Assembly (NCBI GenBank): GCA_029945425.1
Contig: JAQSDV010000001.1
Span: forward strand, 1 to 64,000
Source of the DNA: a bacterium
GTDB lineage: Bacteria; Pseudomonadota; Alphaproteobacteria; Micavibrionales; UBA2020
Length of the DNA: 64,000 nt
Direction of reading: 5' to 3'
Shown piece by piece: positions 1 through 7,643 of this stretch. The notes beneath the pieces are model-generated. The model was given only the letters and a program-made list of their open reading frames with translations. It searched no databases and was not told where the DNA came from. Position numbers and translations under genes: made by a program. Numbering within the stretch: the first letter of the stretch is position 1; each line of letters opens with the position of its first letter.

Positions 1-291
1 AGTCCCAGTGTGGCTGATCGTCCTCTCAGACCAGCTATAGATCGTCGCCTTGGTGAGCTCTTACCTCACCAACTAGCTAATCTAGTGCGGGCTAATCTTT
101 TGGCGATAAATCTTTACCCCGAAGGGACCATACGGTATTAGCGTTCGTTTCCAAACGTTGTTCCGTACCAAAAGGCATATTCCCACATGTTACTCACCCG
201 TGCGCCACTCTGTATTGCTACAGCGTTCGACTTGCATGTTTTAGGCCTGCCGCCAGCGTTCATTCTGAGCCAGGATCAAACTCTTAAGTTG
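1..291 (-). rRNA. rrs: 16S ribosomal RNA, 5' part (runs off the window start)
   Basis: Read on the minus strand, the segment contains the universal 16S start (AGAGTTTGATCCTGGCTCAG, complement at about 266-285), followed by the conserved GAACGCTGGCGGCAGGCCTA block and the helix regions of the first 300 bases. The mature 5' end is placed at about 291, where the minus strand reads CAACTTAAGAG, matching the usual alphaproteobacterial 16S start CAACTTGAGAG. Only the 5' fifth of the gene is present; the rest of the operon lies beyond base 1. Confidence 0.97.
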
Positions 292-716
292 AATTTGAAA
301 CCTTGACTTTTTAGATGTCAAAGGATCTCGATATAGTTTAGAGACCTGCTTATTGTCTTCTTGCAAAGACAATCACTGTTAAAACAGAAGCTTGTACGCT
401 TCTGTGTTGAGACTAAACCCGTGAGGGGCTTAGTCTCGGCTGTGCTGAGATACTCAGAGCAGGTCGTTTTGTTGAAACGTTTAACACGATCAGCAAACCG
501 CTGCCTGCGTATCTCTTCTCATCGATCTACAATGTTCAATAACCGGCGGCCATTTTCAGGCCGCAAAACTCTCCCCGTAAAAACCGAAGTTTTCGTTTCG
601 GAGAGAATCTGTCAGAGCCAGCAATCTAGAAGGAAGTTCCTTCCGGGTCAACAAGAATTTGCGATTTCTTTTTCGCTCTTTCCTGAAGGCTGACCGAGCG
701 ACGTGCCCGCGACAGA
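292..716 (-). ncRNA. pre-rRNA leader with a series of hairpins
   Basis: This is the transcribed spacer between the predicted rRNA start site (about 716) and mature 16S (291). It contains several clean inverted repeats: 352-373 (8-bp stem), 385-404 (7-bp stem), 409-437 (a stem of about 12 bp with one mismatch) and 545-565. Such structures are usual in pre-rRNA leaders, where they serve processing and antitermination. I could not find a clear boxA. No credible gene is seen here on either strand. Confidence 0.7.
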
Positions 717-722
717 GTTGAG

Positions 723-751
723 GTTATACGGATGGTCTCAGCGGAAGTCAA
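723..751 (-). promoter_or_regulatory. rRNA operon promoter
   Basis: On the minus strand there is TTGACT (746-751), a 17-base spacer and TATAAC (723-728), a near-consensus vegetative promoter. An AT-rich run upstream (752-778) could act as an UP element. It points directly at the 16S leader, giving a start near 716. The interval 752-904 beyond it holds no gene. Confidence 0.85.
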
Positions 752-904
752 AACCTTTTTTGAATTTTTAACAACTTGCTGAAATTACTCGGTAATTCCC
801 CGTTTCGTTTAAATGATATACAACGCCAAACAGGCTTTTCAATACTCCGGAAACAGAAATTTTGCAGATTCCCGCAGCGCAAAGCCCCTCGTCCCGATTC
901 CGCC

Positions 905-1111
905 TTACTTACCAGGCATCTTTAGGCCGCCCTTTTCCTCGTTCCGGCGGTCCATCTTGTCATCCACCGCCACAATCGCCTTCGCCAGCTCCGCTGCAGC
1001 CTTCATGTGTTCGGGGCCAATAGAGCTGCCTTTGTATGCGTCGCCGTAGATAACGGCCGTATTGAACGCCGTTTCCAGCTTTTCACGAATCTCTTCGAGC
1101 GTCTGGGCCAT
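905..1111 (-). CDS. small helical protein, tandem paralogue 3 (LKMPGK tail)
   Basis: The product is 68 residues, hydrophilic and mostly helical, with no signal peptide or membrane segment. It begins with the pattern LxxxxxxxxxxFxxAV, carries AAELAKAIVAVDDKMDRRNE in the second half and ends LKMPGK. The next two genes upstream (1114-1347 and 1366-1623) have the same plan: an N-terminal Lys/Glu helix with FxxA(V/I), an A-x-AELA-x-(S/A)I motif, then a charged stretch and a (K/M)-x-PGK end. All three lie head to tail with tiny gaps (2 and 18 bases), so they form one operon of tandem duplicates. Function is unknown. Confidence 0.75.
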   Translation of the reverse strand: MAQTLEEIREKLETAFNTAVIYGDAYKGSSIGPEHMKAAAELAKAIVAVDDKMDRRNEEKGGLKMPGK

Positions 1112-1113
1112 GA

Positions 1114-1347
1114 TTACGCCTTGCCGGGCAGTTTCGGCCCGTCCTTCCTGTCGTTACGGTCCGCGATTTCATGCTCGACCGCGACAATGGATCGCGCAAG
1201 TTCTGCTGCGGCGGTCAAGGCGGTGGAGGCCGCCGTCGCCGCATCGGGCGAACTGGTATTGCTATAGGGGTAGTCGGCATTCTCGATTGCCTTGCCGAAG
1301 GCTTCATAAAGCTCTTTCTTCAAATCATCCAGATTTTTGGCCATCAT
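1114..1347 (-). CDS. small helical protein, tandem paralogue 2 (PKLPGKA tail)
   Basis: The product is 77 residues. Two adjacent ATG codons (1347 and 1344) follow a GAAGGA ribosome site, so either could start it. The N-terminal helix has LKKELYEAFGKAI, the middle is Ala/Thr/Ser-rich, then AAELARSIVAVEHEIADRND and the tail PKLPGKA. It matches its neighbours at 905 and 1366 in architecture and in the C-terminal PGK motif. No domain is recognised. It is probably cytoplasmic, and its role cannot be inferred from the neighbours, a nucleotidyltransferase-like gene and the rRNA operon. Confidence 0.75.
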   Translation of the reverse strand: MMAKNLDDLKKELYEAFGKAIENADYPYSNTSSPDAATAASTALTAAAELARSIVAVEHEIADRNDRKDGPKLPGKA

Positions 1348-1365
1348 CGTCTTCCTTCAAAAATG

Positions 1366-1623
1366 CTATTTGCCCGGCAGTTTCATGCCGTTTTTGCGTT
1401 CTTCCAGTTCCTGCTGGTCGCGCCGCTGCGCACGTTCTTCGCGCTGCGCATTGATCAGCGCATTGGCGAGTTCGGCGATCGCTATGCGGCTTTCGATGCG
1501 CGGATTGAAGGGCGTGCTGCTGTTGGAATAATTCGAATCCTCGTAGTAGGGATGCCGCTTTACAGCTTCATCGAACTGATCTTGCAGAACTTGCTTGAGT
1601 TTCTTGAGGTCGATATCCGGCAT
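1366..1623 (-). CDS. small helical protein, tandem paralogue 1 (MKLPGK tail)
   Basis: The product is 85 residues and the first gene of the three-gene set. The N-terminal helix LKQVLQDQFDEAVKRHP leads into a Tyr/Asn/Ser-rich loop (YYEDSNYSNSS, also echoed as YPYSNTSS in the second paralogue), then IAELANALINAQREERAQRR, which is strongly charged and may form a coiled coil, and ends NGMKLPGK. The shared tail in three otherwise divergent proteins suggests a functional C-terminal peptide. I do not recognise the family. Confidence 0.75.
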   Translation of the reverse strand: MPDIDLKKLKQVLQDQFDEAVKRHPYYEDSNYSNSSTPFNPRIESRIAIAELANALINAQREERAQRRDQQELEERKNGMKLPGK

Positions 1624-1702
1624 TGCCTGCTCCAGCTAGGGTAAAAGCAAGGCAGACATTATGGCAAAATACGCAAACTGTCAAATTTTGGGGGAAAGAG
1701 CC

Positions 1703-2245
1703 CTATTTGGGCGATATCTGGATGTTCGCCGGCCTGAAATGGCCTTTAAACATGCTTTTGGTCGCCTGCTCTATATCCGGCCGGTCTTTGGCACGGTTGA
1801 ACTGATGCTTCAACTCCAGAACCCATTGTTCTTCCATCACGCGGAAACCTTCGACGTGGTGGGTCATCGCGGCAAGTTCTTTTGCGTTCTCCGGCTGCGG
1901 GCCGACGGGCCAGGCCGTGGTGATATCCAGCAAATCGGCCTTGTTTTCACCCAGCTGGAGCGAAATGAGGTAACCCTTCCCCAGATGCGACGGTGTAATG
2001 ATGCCAAGCTCCCGCGCACGCTCGCGCGCCTCGCCGACGATGAGGATGTCGAGGTCATGCGGCATGCGGGTCATCAGCCCCTCGAACCCGCGGCTGATCG
2101 CCGTGGACGACAGGAAATGCAGCGCGGCGCTGCCTGCGATTGCGAACTCGCCCTTGCGAAAATCCATGGCCAATAACGTCTCGAACGCACCCTGAAGCGG
2201 CGTTGCGTCAAACGGACTGCCTGTCGAAAAGAATTTTGAAGCCAT
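1703..2245 (-). CDS. nucleotidyltransferase-fold protein (MNT/AbiEii-like)
   Basis: The product is 180 residues. The visible signature is G38-S39-A-A-L-H43 followed by P62-H63-D64-L65-D66-I-L-I, the GS...DxD pattern of polymerase-beta-type nucleotidyltransferases such as MNT and AbiEii proteins. Those families transfer nucleotides to proteins, RNA or small molecules. Further on, KADLLDITTAW (residues about 102-112) could supply the third acidic residue. There is no antitoxin-like partner beside it, so I would not call it a toxin-antitoxin module. The next gene downstream (1366-1623) is about 80 bases away on the same strand. Confidence 0.55.
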   Translation of the reverse strand: MASKFFSTGSPFDATPLQGAFETLLAMDFRKGEFAIAGSAALHFLSSTAISRGFEGLMTRMPHDLDILIVGEARERARELGIITPSHLGKGYLISLQLGENKADLLDITTAWPVGPQPENAKELAAMTHHVEGFRVMEEQWVLELKHQFNRAKDRPDIEQATKSMFKGHFRPANIQISPK

Positions 2246-2305
2246 GCGAACATTATCGCACGGGCGGGATTAATGGAGCGTAAACCTGTTGATTACAAAA
2301 GATAA

Positions 2306-3214
2306 TCAGCCGCGTGTGGCGTAAACCTGCCCGACTTTGGACACCAGTTGCTTGCCGACGGCTTCGGCGATAAACCGCCCCGCCGCTGCGACTTTCTCGA
2401 TATCCACGCCGGTTTCGATGCCCATGCCATGCAGCATATATAGGACGTCTTCGGTCGAGACGTTACCGGTGGCACCTCTGGCATAGGGGCAACCGCCGAG
2501 GCCGGCGGCGGCGGAATCGATGACGCTCACCCCCTCCTCCAGCGCGATCACGAGGTTGGCGAGCGCCTGCCCATAGGTATCATGAAAATGCGCGGCGATA
2601 TGCTGGACGGGGATTTCCTTCTTAACCGCCTGCAGCAAAACCCTCGTTTTCACGGGCGTACCGGTGCCGATGGTATCGCCCAGCGATATTTCGTAGCAGC
2701 CAAGGCCGAACAATTCCTTGGCGACACGCATGACGGCGTCGGGCGCAATCTCGCCCTCATAGGGGCAGCCGAGGACGCAGGAAACATAACCGCGCACGGC
2801 AATGCCATGCTTTTTCGCCTCGTCAATCACGGGCTTGAAACGCTCGATGCTCTCGGCGATGGAGCAGTTGATGTTTTTCTGGCTGAAGCTTTCGGACGCG
2901 ACGGCGAAGACCGCGATTTCGCGCGCGCCCGCCGCAACCGCGCTTTCCATGCCTTTAGCATTCGGCACGAGGACGGGATAGCTAACGCCGGATTTTTTAT
3001 TGATCGCCGCGAAAACATCGGCGGTATCCGCCATCTGCGGCACCCATTTGGGGGAAACAAATGCACCGGCCTCGATCGTGCGCAGGCCGGTATCCGACAG
3101 CATGTCGATGAACGCGACCTTCACATGCGCAGGCACGATGTTCTTTTCGTTCTGCAGCCCGTCGCGGGGGCCGACTTCGACGATACGGACTTTTTGCGGG
3201 AAATCATGGGTCAT
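2306..3214 (-). CDS. mvaB: hydroxymethylglutaryl-CoA lyase
   Basis: The 302-residue enzyme cleaves HMG-CoA to acetyl-CoA and acetoacetate, the last step of leucine degradation. The family residues are in place: R17-D18 in VEVGPRDGLQNE, the metal ligands H209 and H211 in AAHFHD, C242 in the active-site loop GLGGCPYA, and N251 in GNVSTED. These align with human R41, D42, H233, H235, C266 and N275 with a constant offset of 24. The start codon overlaps the stop of the upstream membrane-protein gene by four bases, so the two are translationally coupled. The biotin-carrying carboxylase of the same pathway is two genes upstream. Confidence 0.95.
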   Translation of the reverse strand: MTHDFPQKVRIVEVGPRDGLQNEKNIVPAHVKVAFIDMLSDTGLRTIEAGAFVSPKWVPQMADTADVFAAINKKSGVSYPVLVPNAKGMESAVAAGAREIAVFAVASESFSQKNINCSIAESIERFKPVIDEAKKHGIAVRGYVSCVLGCPYEGEIAPDAVMRVAKELFGLGCYEISLGDTIGTGTPVKTRVLLQAVKKEIPVQHIAAHFHDTYGQALANLVIALEEGVSVIDSAAAGLGGCPYARGATGNVSTEDVLYMLHGMGIETGVDIEKVAAAGRFIAEAVGKQLVSKVGQVYATRG

Positions 3215-3828
3215 GGCGCGCGTTTCAGCATTTCTGTGAAGGTGGTCAGCATGTCGACCGCTTCGTCGCCGCCATGCTCCTGCCAGTAAAAATGGATCTG
3301 GCTGTCGCGCATTTCAATCTCGAAAAACTGCAGCGGCGGGCCGAGGCTGCGGGTGATGGAATTCAGGGTGGACAAAATTTCGGGCGACATGCGCCCCTGA
3401 TTGGTCTGGATCACCCAGCCGCGCTGCCCCAGCCCCGGCGCATATTCCTCCGGCCGGCACAGCAATTCCCATTCGGCTTTCGATTTCACGTTTTCGGGCC
3501 AGTGATAATGGGCGCAAGTCTCGCGCGCCAGCACATAGGCGGTGCCCTTGTGGAATTCGGGGGTTTCACGCTCGATATCCTCGACCACGAAACCGGCGGC
3601 GATGGCGCCTTCGCGGGCGCGGCTGCGGTTGCGCTTGAAGGACATCTTGGTTTTTACGTGACTGACGGGGGTGCGCATGCGGTGGAAAAACCAGATAATG
3701 CCGATAAAGCCCAGCACCATCAGCCCCGCGATCAGGAAGCCCAGCATTTCCGGCGGCACGAATTCGCGGATCTGCTTCACCACCTCGTCGGCTTGCTTCT
3801 GGATTTCCTCGTTGGACTGGCCGCTCAT
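3211..3828 (-). CDS. single-pass membrane protein of unknown function in the leucine operon
   Basis: The product is 205 residues. A single hydrophobic segment lies at about residues 28-48, followed by a basic stretch (KTKMSFKRNRSRAR) that suggests a cytoplasmic C-terminal domain of about 150 residues. That domain has a mixed alpha/beta look, with Trp-rich patches and Cys residues (ETCAHYHW, WELLCRPEEY). It sits between mccA (7-base gap) and mvaB (4-base overlap), so it is co-expressed with leucine catabolism. I do not recognise a domain; a link to the carboxylase is inference from position only. Confidence 0.75.
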   Translation of the reverse strand: MSGQSNEEIQKQADEVVKQIREFVPPEMLGFLIAGLMVLGFIGIIWFFHRMRTPVSHVKTKMSFKRNRSRAREGAIAAGFVVEDIERETPEFHKGTAYVLARETCAHYHWPENVKSKAEWELLCRPEEYAPGLGQRGWVIQTNQGRMSPEILSTLNSITRSLGPPLQFFEIEMRDSQIHFYWQEHGGDEAVDMLTTFTEMLKRAP

Positions 3829-3835
3829 GCTTTGC

Positions 3836-5836
3836 TTATTTCAATGAAATCAATTCGTATTTTTCATGCACCTGATCGCCGACGCCCGCATGGATTTTTT
3901 CCACGATCCCGTCGGCGGGGGAAATGATGGTGTGTTCCATCTTCATGGCCTCCACGATCACCAGCGGCTGGCCTTTTTTGACGCTGTCGCCCAGCTGGAC
4001 GCGCACCGCCACGACCTTGCCCGGCATGGGCGCGGTCAGCTTGCCATCGGTTTCGTCGCCCGCGTTTTCATAGGCGAGCGGGTCGAGGTATGTCAGTTCC
4101 TCGTAATGCCCGTCATGCAGCAGCGTCAAATGGCGGCCATCATGCAGGACGACCGCGTTATATTGCTGGCCGTCCAGTTTCGCATCGAAACTAAGATCAT
4201 ACATCGCGGGCGCGAACTGCGCGGAGACGGGCTTGCCGTTCACGGTCAGCTGTGGCGTCGCGAAGCCTTTTTTGCTGGAAACGGTGACGGCGGTTTCCTT
4301 GCCGTCATTGTCGAATTTAAACACTTCCGTATCGCCGCCGCCGATCCGCCATGCGGCAAGGTCGTTCCACGGCGAACCCGCATCCTGCGCGCTCGGCAGC
4401 ACATCGCGGTCATTCAGCAGCCCCAGCACAGCCAAAACATAGGCCGCATCAGACGGCGCCTGTTTGGCGGGCAGCAATTCGCTTTCATGGTTCTTGATGA
4501 ACGATGTGTTGACCTTGCCGGCCTTGAAATCAGGGCTTTCAAGCAAGCGGCGCAGGAAAACGAGGTTCGTTTTCGGGCCCGTGACCAAAGTCTGGTCGAG
4601 GGCGGATTTCAGGTTGGCAATCGCCGCGTCGCGGTCTTTGCCCCAGGCGATAATTTTCGCAATCATCGGGTCGTAATGGATGGAAATGGTGTCGCCATCG
4701 CCGAACGGCGCTTCGCGCACGCCGGTATCGATGCGCACGGCATCTGATTCCGTGGGGAAGCGCAGATATTTGATCTGGCCTGCGCCGGGCAGGAAGTTGT
4801 TGGCGGGATCTTCCGCATATAACCGCACTTCCATCGCATGGCCGTTGATTTTGAGGTCAGCCTGCGTGAAGGTCAGCTTGTTCCCCTCCGCCGCGCGTAT
4901 CTGTTGTTCGACAAGGTCGAGGCCGGTGATGTATTCGGTGACAGGGTGTTCCACCTGCAACCGCGTGTTCATTTCCATGAAGTAAAAATTTTCGGACGCA
5001 TCGAGCAGGAATTCGACCGTGCCCGCGCCGACATAGCCGATCGCCTTGGCAGCGGCCACCGCCGCCTCACCCATTTTCTTTCGCGTTGCCTCGGACAAGC
5101 CCGGTGCGGGTGCTTCCTCCAGAACCTTTTGATGGCGGCGCTGGATGGAGCAATCGCGTTCGAACAGGTAAACCGTATTGCCGAATTTATCGGCGAAGAC
5201 CTGAATTTCGACATGGCGCGGATTGACGAGGTATTTTTCGATCAGCACATGGTCGTCGCCGAACGAGGCCTTCGCCTCGCGCTTTGCGCCCTGCAGCTGT
5301 TCGGAGAATTCGCCTGCGTTTTCGACGACGCGCATACCCTTGCCGCCGCCGCCCGCACTTGCCTTGATCAACACGGGGAAGCCGATTTTCACGGCTTCAT
5401 CGCTCAGGAATTTTTCTTCCTGCTTGTCGCCGTGATAGCCGGGCACCAACGGCACCCTGGCTTTTTCCATCAGCGCTTTCGCCTCCGACTTGCCGCCCAT
5501 CGCAAGGATGGCGGCAGGCGGCGGACCGATGAAGATCACGCCCGCTTTTTCGCAAGCTTCGGCAAATTCCTCGTTCTCCGACAAAAAGCCGTAGCCCGGA
5601 TGCACCGCATCCGCGCCGCTGCGTTTGGCGACATCGAGGATTTTTTCGGCGACAAGATAGCTTTCACGCGCCGCTGCCGGCCCGATCAGGTACGCTTCGT
5701 CCGCGATTTCCACGAACAAAGCCTCCGCATCGGCTTCGGAATAGACGGCCACGGTTTTGATGCCGAGCTTCTGACAGGTGCGCATGACGCGGCAGGCGAT
5801 TTCGCCGCGGTTCGCAATCAGGATTTTTTTGATCAT
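3836..5836 (-). CDS. mccA: methylcrotonyl-CoA carboxylase, biotin-containing (alpha) subunit
   Basis: The 666-residue protein has the biotin carboxylase N-terminal domain (ILIANRGEIACRV), an ATP-grasp core with the glycine-rich loop KASAGGGGKGMR, the EMNTRLQVEHPVTE signature, and a C-terminal biotinyl domain with EAMKMEH. Lys632, 35 residues from the end, is the biotin attachment site. It carboxylates biotin for the partner subunit MccB, here 8 kb away at 13693. Propionyl- or geranyl-CoA carboxylase alpha subunits look similar; the HMG-CoA lyase and methylglutaconyl-CoA hydratase nearby favour the leucine pathway. It is probably in an operon with 5847-6047 upstream and 3211/2306 downstream. 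Confidence 0.92.
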   Translation of the reverse strand: MIKKILIANRGEIACRVMRTCQKLGIKTVAVYSEADAEALFVEIADEAYLIGPAAARESYLVAEKILDVAKRSGADAVHPGYGFLSENEEFAEACEKAGVIFIGPPPAAILAMGGKSEAKALMEKARVPLVPGYHGDKQEEKFLSDEAVKIGFPVLIKASAGGGGKGMRVVENAGEFSEQLQGAKREAKASFGDDHVLIEKYLVNPRHVEIQVFADKFGNTVYLFERDCSIQRRHQKVLEEAPAPGLSEATRKKMGEAAVAAAKAIGYVGAGTVEFLLDASENFYFMEMNTRLQVEHPVTEYITGLDLVEQQIRAAEGNKLTFTQADLKINGHAMEVRLYAEDPANNFLPGAGQIKYLRFPTESDAVRIDTGVREAPFGDGDTISIHYDPMIAKIIAWGKDRDAAIANLKSALDQTLVTGPKTNLVFLRRLLESPDFKAGKVNTSFIKNHESELLPAKQAPSDAAYVLAVLGLLNDRDVLPSAQDAGSPWNDLAAWRIGGGDTEVFKFDNDGKETAVTVSSKKGFATPQLTVNGKPVSAQFAPAMYDLSFDAKLDGQQYNAVVLHDGRHLTLLHDGHYEELTYLDPLAYENAGDETDGKLTAPMPGKVVAVRVQLGDSVKKGQPLVIVEAMKMEHTIISPADGIVEKIHAGVGDQVHEKYELISLK

Positions 5837-5846
5837 CGAGGGATGA

Positions 5847-6047
5847 TTACTTCAGTCCGTCGATCATGCCGCGCGGCACTTCGATCACGTATTCATCCGC
5901 ACCGACGCGGCCTTCAACGGCTGCCAGCGCTTCGGCCGACAGTTTCTTGCCGATGATGACATAGGAGGTTTCGGTTTCCAGCACCGCGGGGCAAGCCGCG
6001 CAGGTGGAGCAGACGAATTCAGCGGGGGTGACGTCTTTGAATTGCAT
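5847..6047 (-). CDS. small CxxCxxC protein leading the mccA operon
   Basis: The product is 66 residues. It has three cysteines as C-S-T-C-A-A-C at residues 13-19, then a short acidic/hydrophobic domain (SYVIIGKKL, YVIEVPRGMID). It lies 10 bases before mccA on the same strand, with a GAGGA ribosome site. The Cys cluster could hold a metal or an Fe-S centre, or be a disulfide/redox site, but a fourth ligand is not visible. The family is not recognised; its position suggests a role tied to the carboxylase operon. Confidence 0.7.
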   Translation of the reverse strand: MQFKDVTPAEFVCSTCAACPAVLETETSYVIIGKKLSAEALAAVEGRVGADEYVIEVPRGMIDGLK

Positions 6048-6165
6048 GGTTTTCTCCTCGAAAAATGACGATAAACGAGACTACTCCCCCCGCCCCCTGA
6101 AAACAACTTTGATATAGGATTTACCGTAATATTCTTGCTTGTACTCATTATGACTATAAATCCAT

Positions 6166-6194
6166 TTGACACATGTCATAAACATCACTAACCT
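6166..6194 (+). promoter_or_regulatory. candidate promoter for the zincin gene at 6232
   Basis: A perfect TTGACA (6166-6171), a 17-base spacer and a weak TAACCT (6189-6194) precede an AGGAG ribosome site (about 6215) and the ATG at 6232. The -35 box is convincing, the -10 box is poor. Confidence 0.4.
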
Positions 6195-6231
6195 TTCCTT
6201 AACACACACAACTTTAGGAGCATAAAAAGAT

Positions 6232-7443
6232 ATGACGGGGGATCATAAACACGGTCTTTTTGCGGGCCACAACCACGGTTACGGGCATCGCGATGACGGC
6301 TACGGCAGTCCTTACAACAGCCGCTATCGCACGGCGGTGCCCGAGCGCCCGCCCCTGCCCTATGAAGGCTCGCTGAAGGAAGTGTTCAATGCCGCGGTGA
6401 AGGAAGCCGTGATCCAATACCCCCAATTGAAGGGCACTTTCCTGTTCGTCAACGCCGGCGAAATGACGATGAATTCCGACGTCGACCTGCGCAGATCCGG
6501 TTTCCGCGACGAAAACGACCTGCAGAAATTCGCGGGACAAATGGTGCGCGAAGCGGAGGGTGGATCGGCCTTTGCGACCAAGATCGCACAGCTTGGCCTG
6601 CATGTGATGACTTATAACCCGTTGCCCTTCCGCCTGTTCACGACGAAGGACCAGCCGTACGAAATGGAAGCGATGGCGACGTTCTATCATGAACTCGGCC
6701 ACCTGGTGGCACCCGCCGCTTTCGGCTCGCCGACGGAAGGCCTCGCCGAAAACGTCGCTGACGTCTTCGCGATCCTGCGCCACATCCAGAAATACGGCGA
6801 AGACAGCAAGGCGATCGAAATGGGCAGCTGGGGCCGCGCATGGCGTTTCGTGCTGACCGGACAGGGCGACCATTTCACGACCCTTTCCATCGACGCGATG
6901 CCAAAACTGCTGGAAAAGCTGGACGTGCAGGCGCTGACGCCTGCGGAAACCGCCGCCCTGTCGGCGCGCGTTGCCCTGCAGAACACGCCGCATATCGAAG
7001 TGATGGCGACCGTTGCGCGCAACTTCCAAGAAGTGAAACGCATCATCGCCCGCACAGGCGACTTGGAGGCCGCGCTGAAGAAGATGGCGGAAATCACGCT
7101 GTCGGACGATCACGAGCGGGCGGAAACCTACTTCACCTTCCGCATCGGCTCCTCCGCGCTGCAGCGCTTCCTCGACGGCAAGGTCGGCTTCGATGTGGAA
7201 ACGCAGAAAATGCTGTTCGGCCAGCAGGTCAGCCGCGACACCACGCCCATCAAGCTGGAAGGCCGGTATTGGGATGATGTCCGCGACCGCATGGCCGAGC
7301 GCCGCGCGCAGCTGGCAAACGAAGGCGTGCTGCTTGGCATGCCGCACCTCAAAGACCCCCGCGCGCCGAAAGCTGCAAATGCCAATATCGAACCGCCGAA
7401 ACCGCCGAAGAAATCCGGCTGGAACCTGTTCGGCAACGACTAA
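6232..7443 (+). CDS. HExGH zincin-like metallopeptidase homologue (paralogue A)
   Basis: The product is 403 residues. A zinc-peptidase signature H153-E-L-G-H157 is followed by E173-N-V-A-D177, the HExxH plus ExxxD arrangement of gluzincins, then AILRHIQKYG. Genes at 10243 and 11310 carry the same pair of motifs and the same R-H-(I/L)-Q-(K/R)-Y-G sequence, so the three are paralogues. The N-terminus is His/Gly-rich (HKHGLFAGHNHGYGH), possibly a metal-binding tail, and no signal peptide is seen. The C-terminus is Pro/Lys-rich. Substrate is unknown. An AGGAG site lies about 12 bases before the start, and a strong terminator follows. Confidence 0.8.
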   Translation: MTGDHKHGLFAGHNHGYGHRDDGYGSPYNSRYRTAVPERPPLPYEGSLKEVFNAAVKEAVIQYPQLKGTFLFVNAGEMTMNSDVDLRRSGFRDENDLQKFAGQMVREAEGGSAFATKIAQLGLHVMTYNPLPFRLFTTKDQPYEMEAMATFYHELGHLVAPAAFGSPTEGLAENVADVFAILRHIQKYGEDSKAIEMGSWGRAWRFVLTGQGDHFTTLSIDAMPKLLEKLDVQALTPAETAALSARVALQNTPHIEVMATVARNFQEVKRIIARTGDLEAALKKMAEITLSDDHERAETYFTFRIGSSALQRFLDGKVGFDVETQKMLFGQQVSRDTTPIKLEGRYWDDVRDRMAERRAQLANEGVLLGMPHLKDPRAPKAANANIEPPKPPKKSGWNLFGND

Positions 7444-7454
7444 ACAACAGATAC

Positions 7455-7500
7455 AAAAAAGCCCCGCCCGGGATTTCCCGCGGCGGGGCTTTTTTTGTTT
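7455..7500 (+). terminator. rho-independent terminator after the zincin gene
   Basis: The 8-bp stem GCCCCGCC / GGCGGGGC (7461-7468 with 7482-7489) is followed by TTTTTTTGTTT. An A-run on the left side means it may also work for the minus strand. Confidence 0.9.
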
Positions 7501-7505
7501 CTGCT

Positions 7506-7634
7506 CCCTCTCCCGCGCTTGCGGGAGAGGGCTGGGGAGAGGGTGTGACCGGAAGTAATCGTCGCTGCCGCGGTGCAACTATTGAGTGCGGTTCTGCACC
7601 CTCTCCCTAACCCTCTCCCGCACGCGGGAGAGGG
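7506..7634. repeat. pair of inverted intergenic palindromes (CCCTCTCCCGC type)
   Basis: Two copies of a palindrome with 10-11-bp arms, CCCTCTCCCGC...GCGGGAGAGGG, lie at 7506-7531 and 7611-7634. Each has a shared outer flank (CTGGGGAGAGGGTG after the first, its complement before the second), so the copies face each other as a REP-like pair. They fill the space between two convergent genes. This element type is widespread in proteobacterial intergenic DNA. Confidence 0.8.
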
Positions 7635-7643
7635 GACTAGTTA

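Noticed and set aside
361..693. Open frame of 110 codons on the plus strand in the rRNA leader
   Set aside because: It lies antisense to the transcribed pre-rRNA leader, has no ribosome site and its sequence is explained by the hairpins.
1703..2245. Toxin-antitoxin module with the nucleotidyltransferase-like gene
   Set aside because: No antitoxin partner is adjacent; the only close gene is the small PGK-tail protein set, which is itself a tandem family.
4838..5956. Plus-strand frame of 372 codons opposite mccA
   Set aside because: It is an antisense shadow of the biotin carboxylase domain.
6214..7578. Long minus-strand frame opposite the zincin gene at 6232
   Set aside because: It is a shadow of a GC-rich gene; low-complexity Arg/Gln/His content and no start site.
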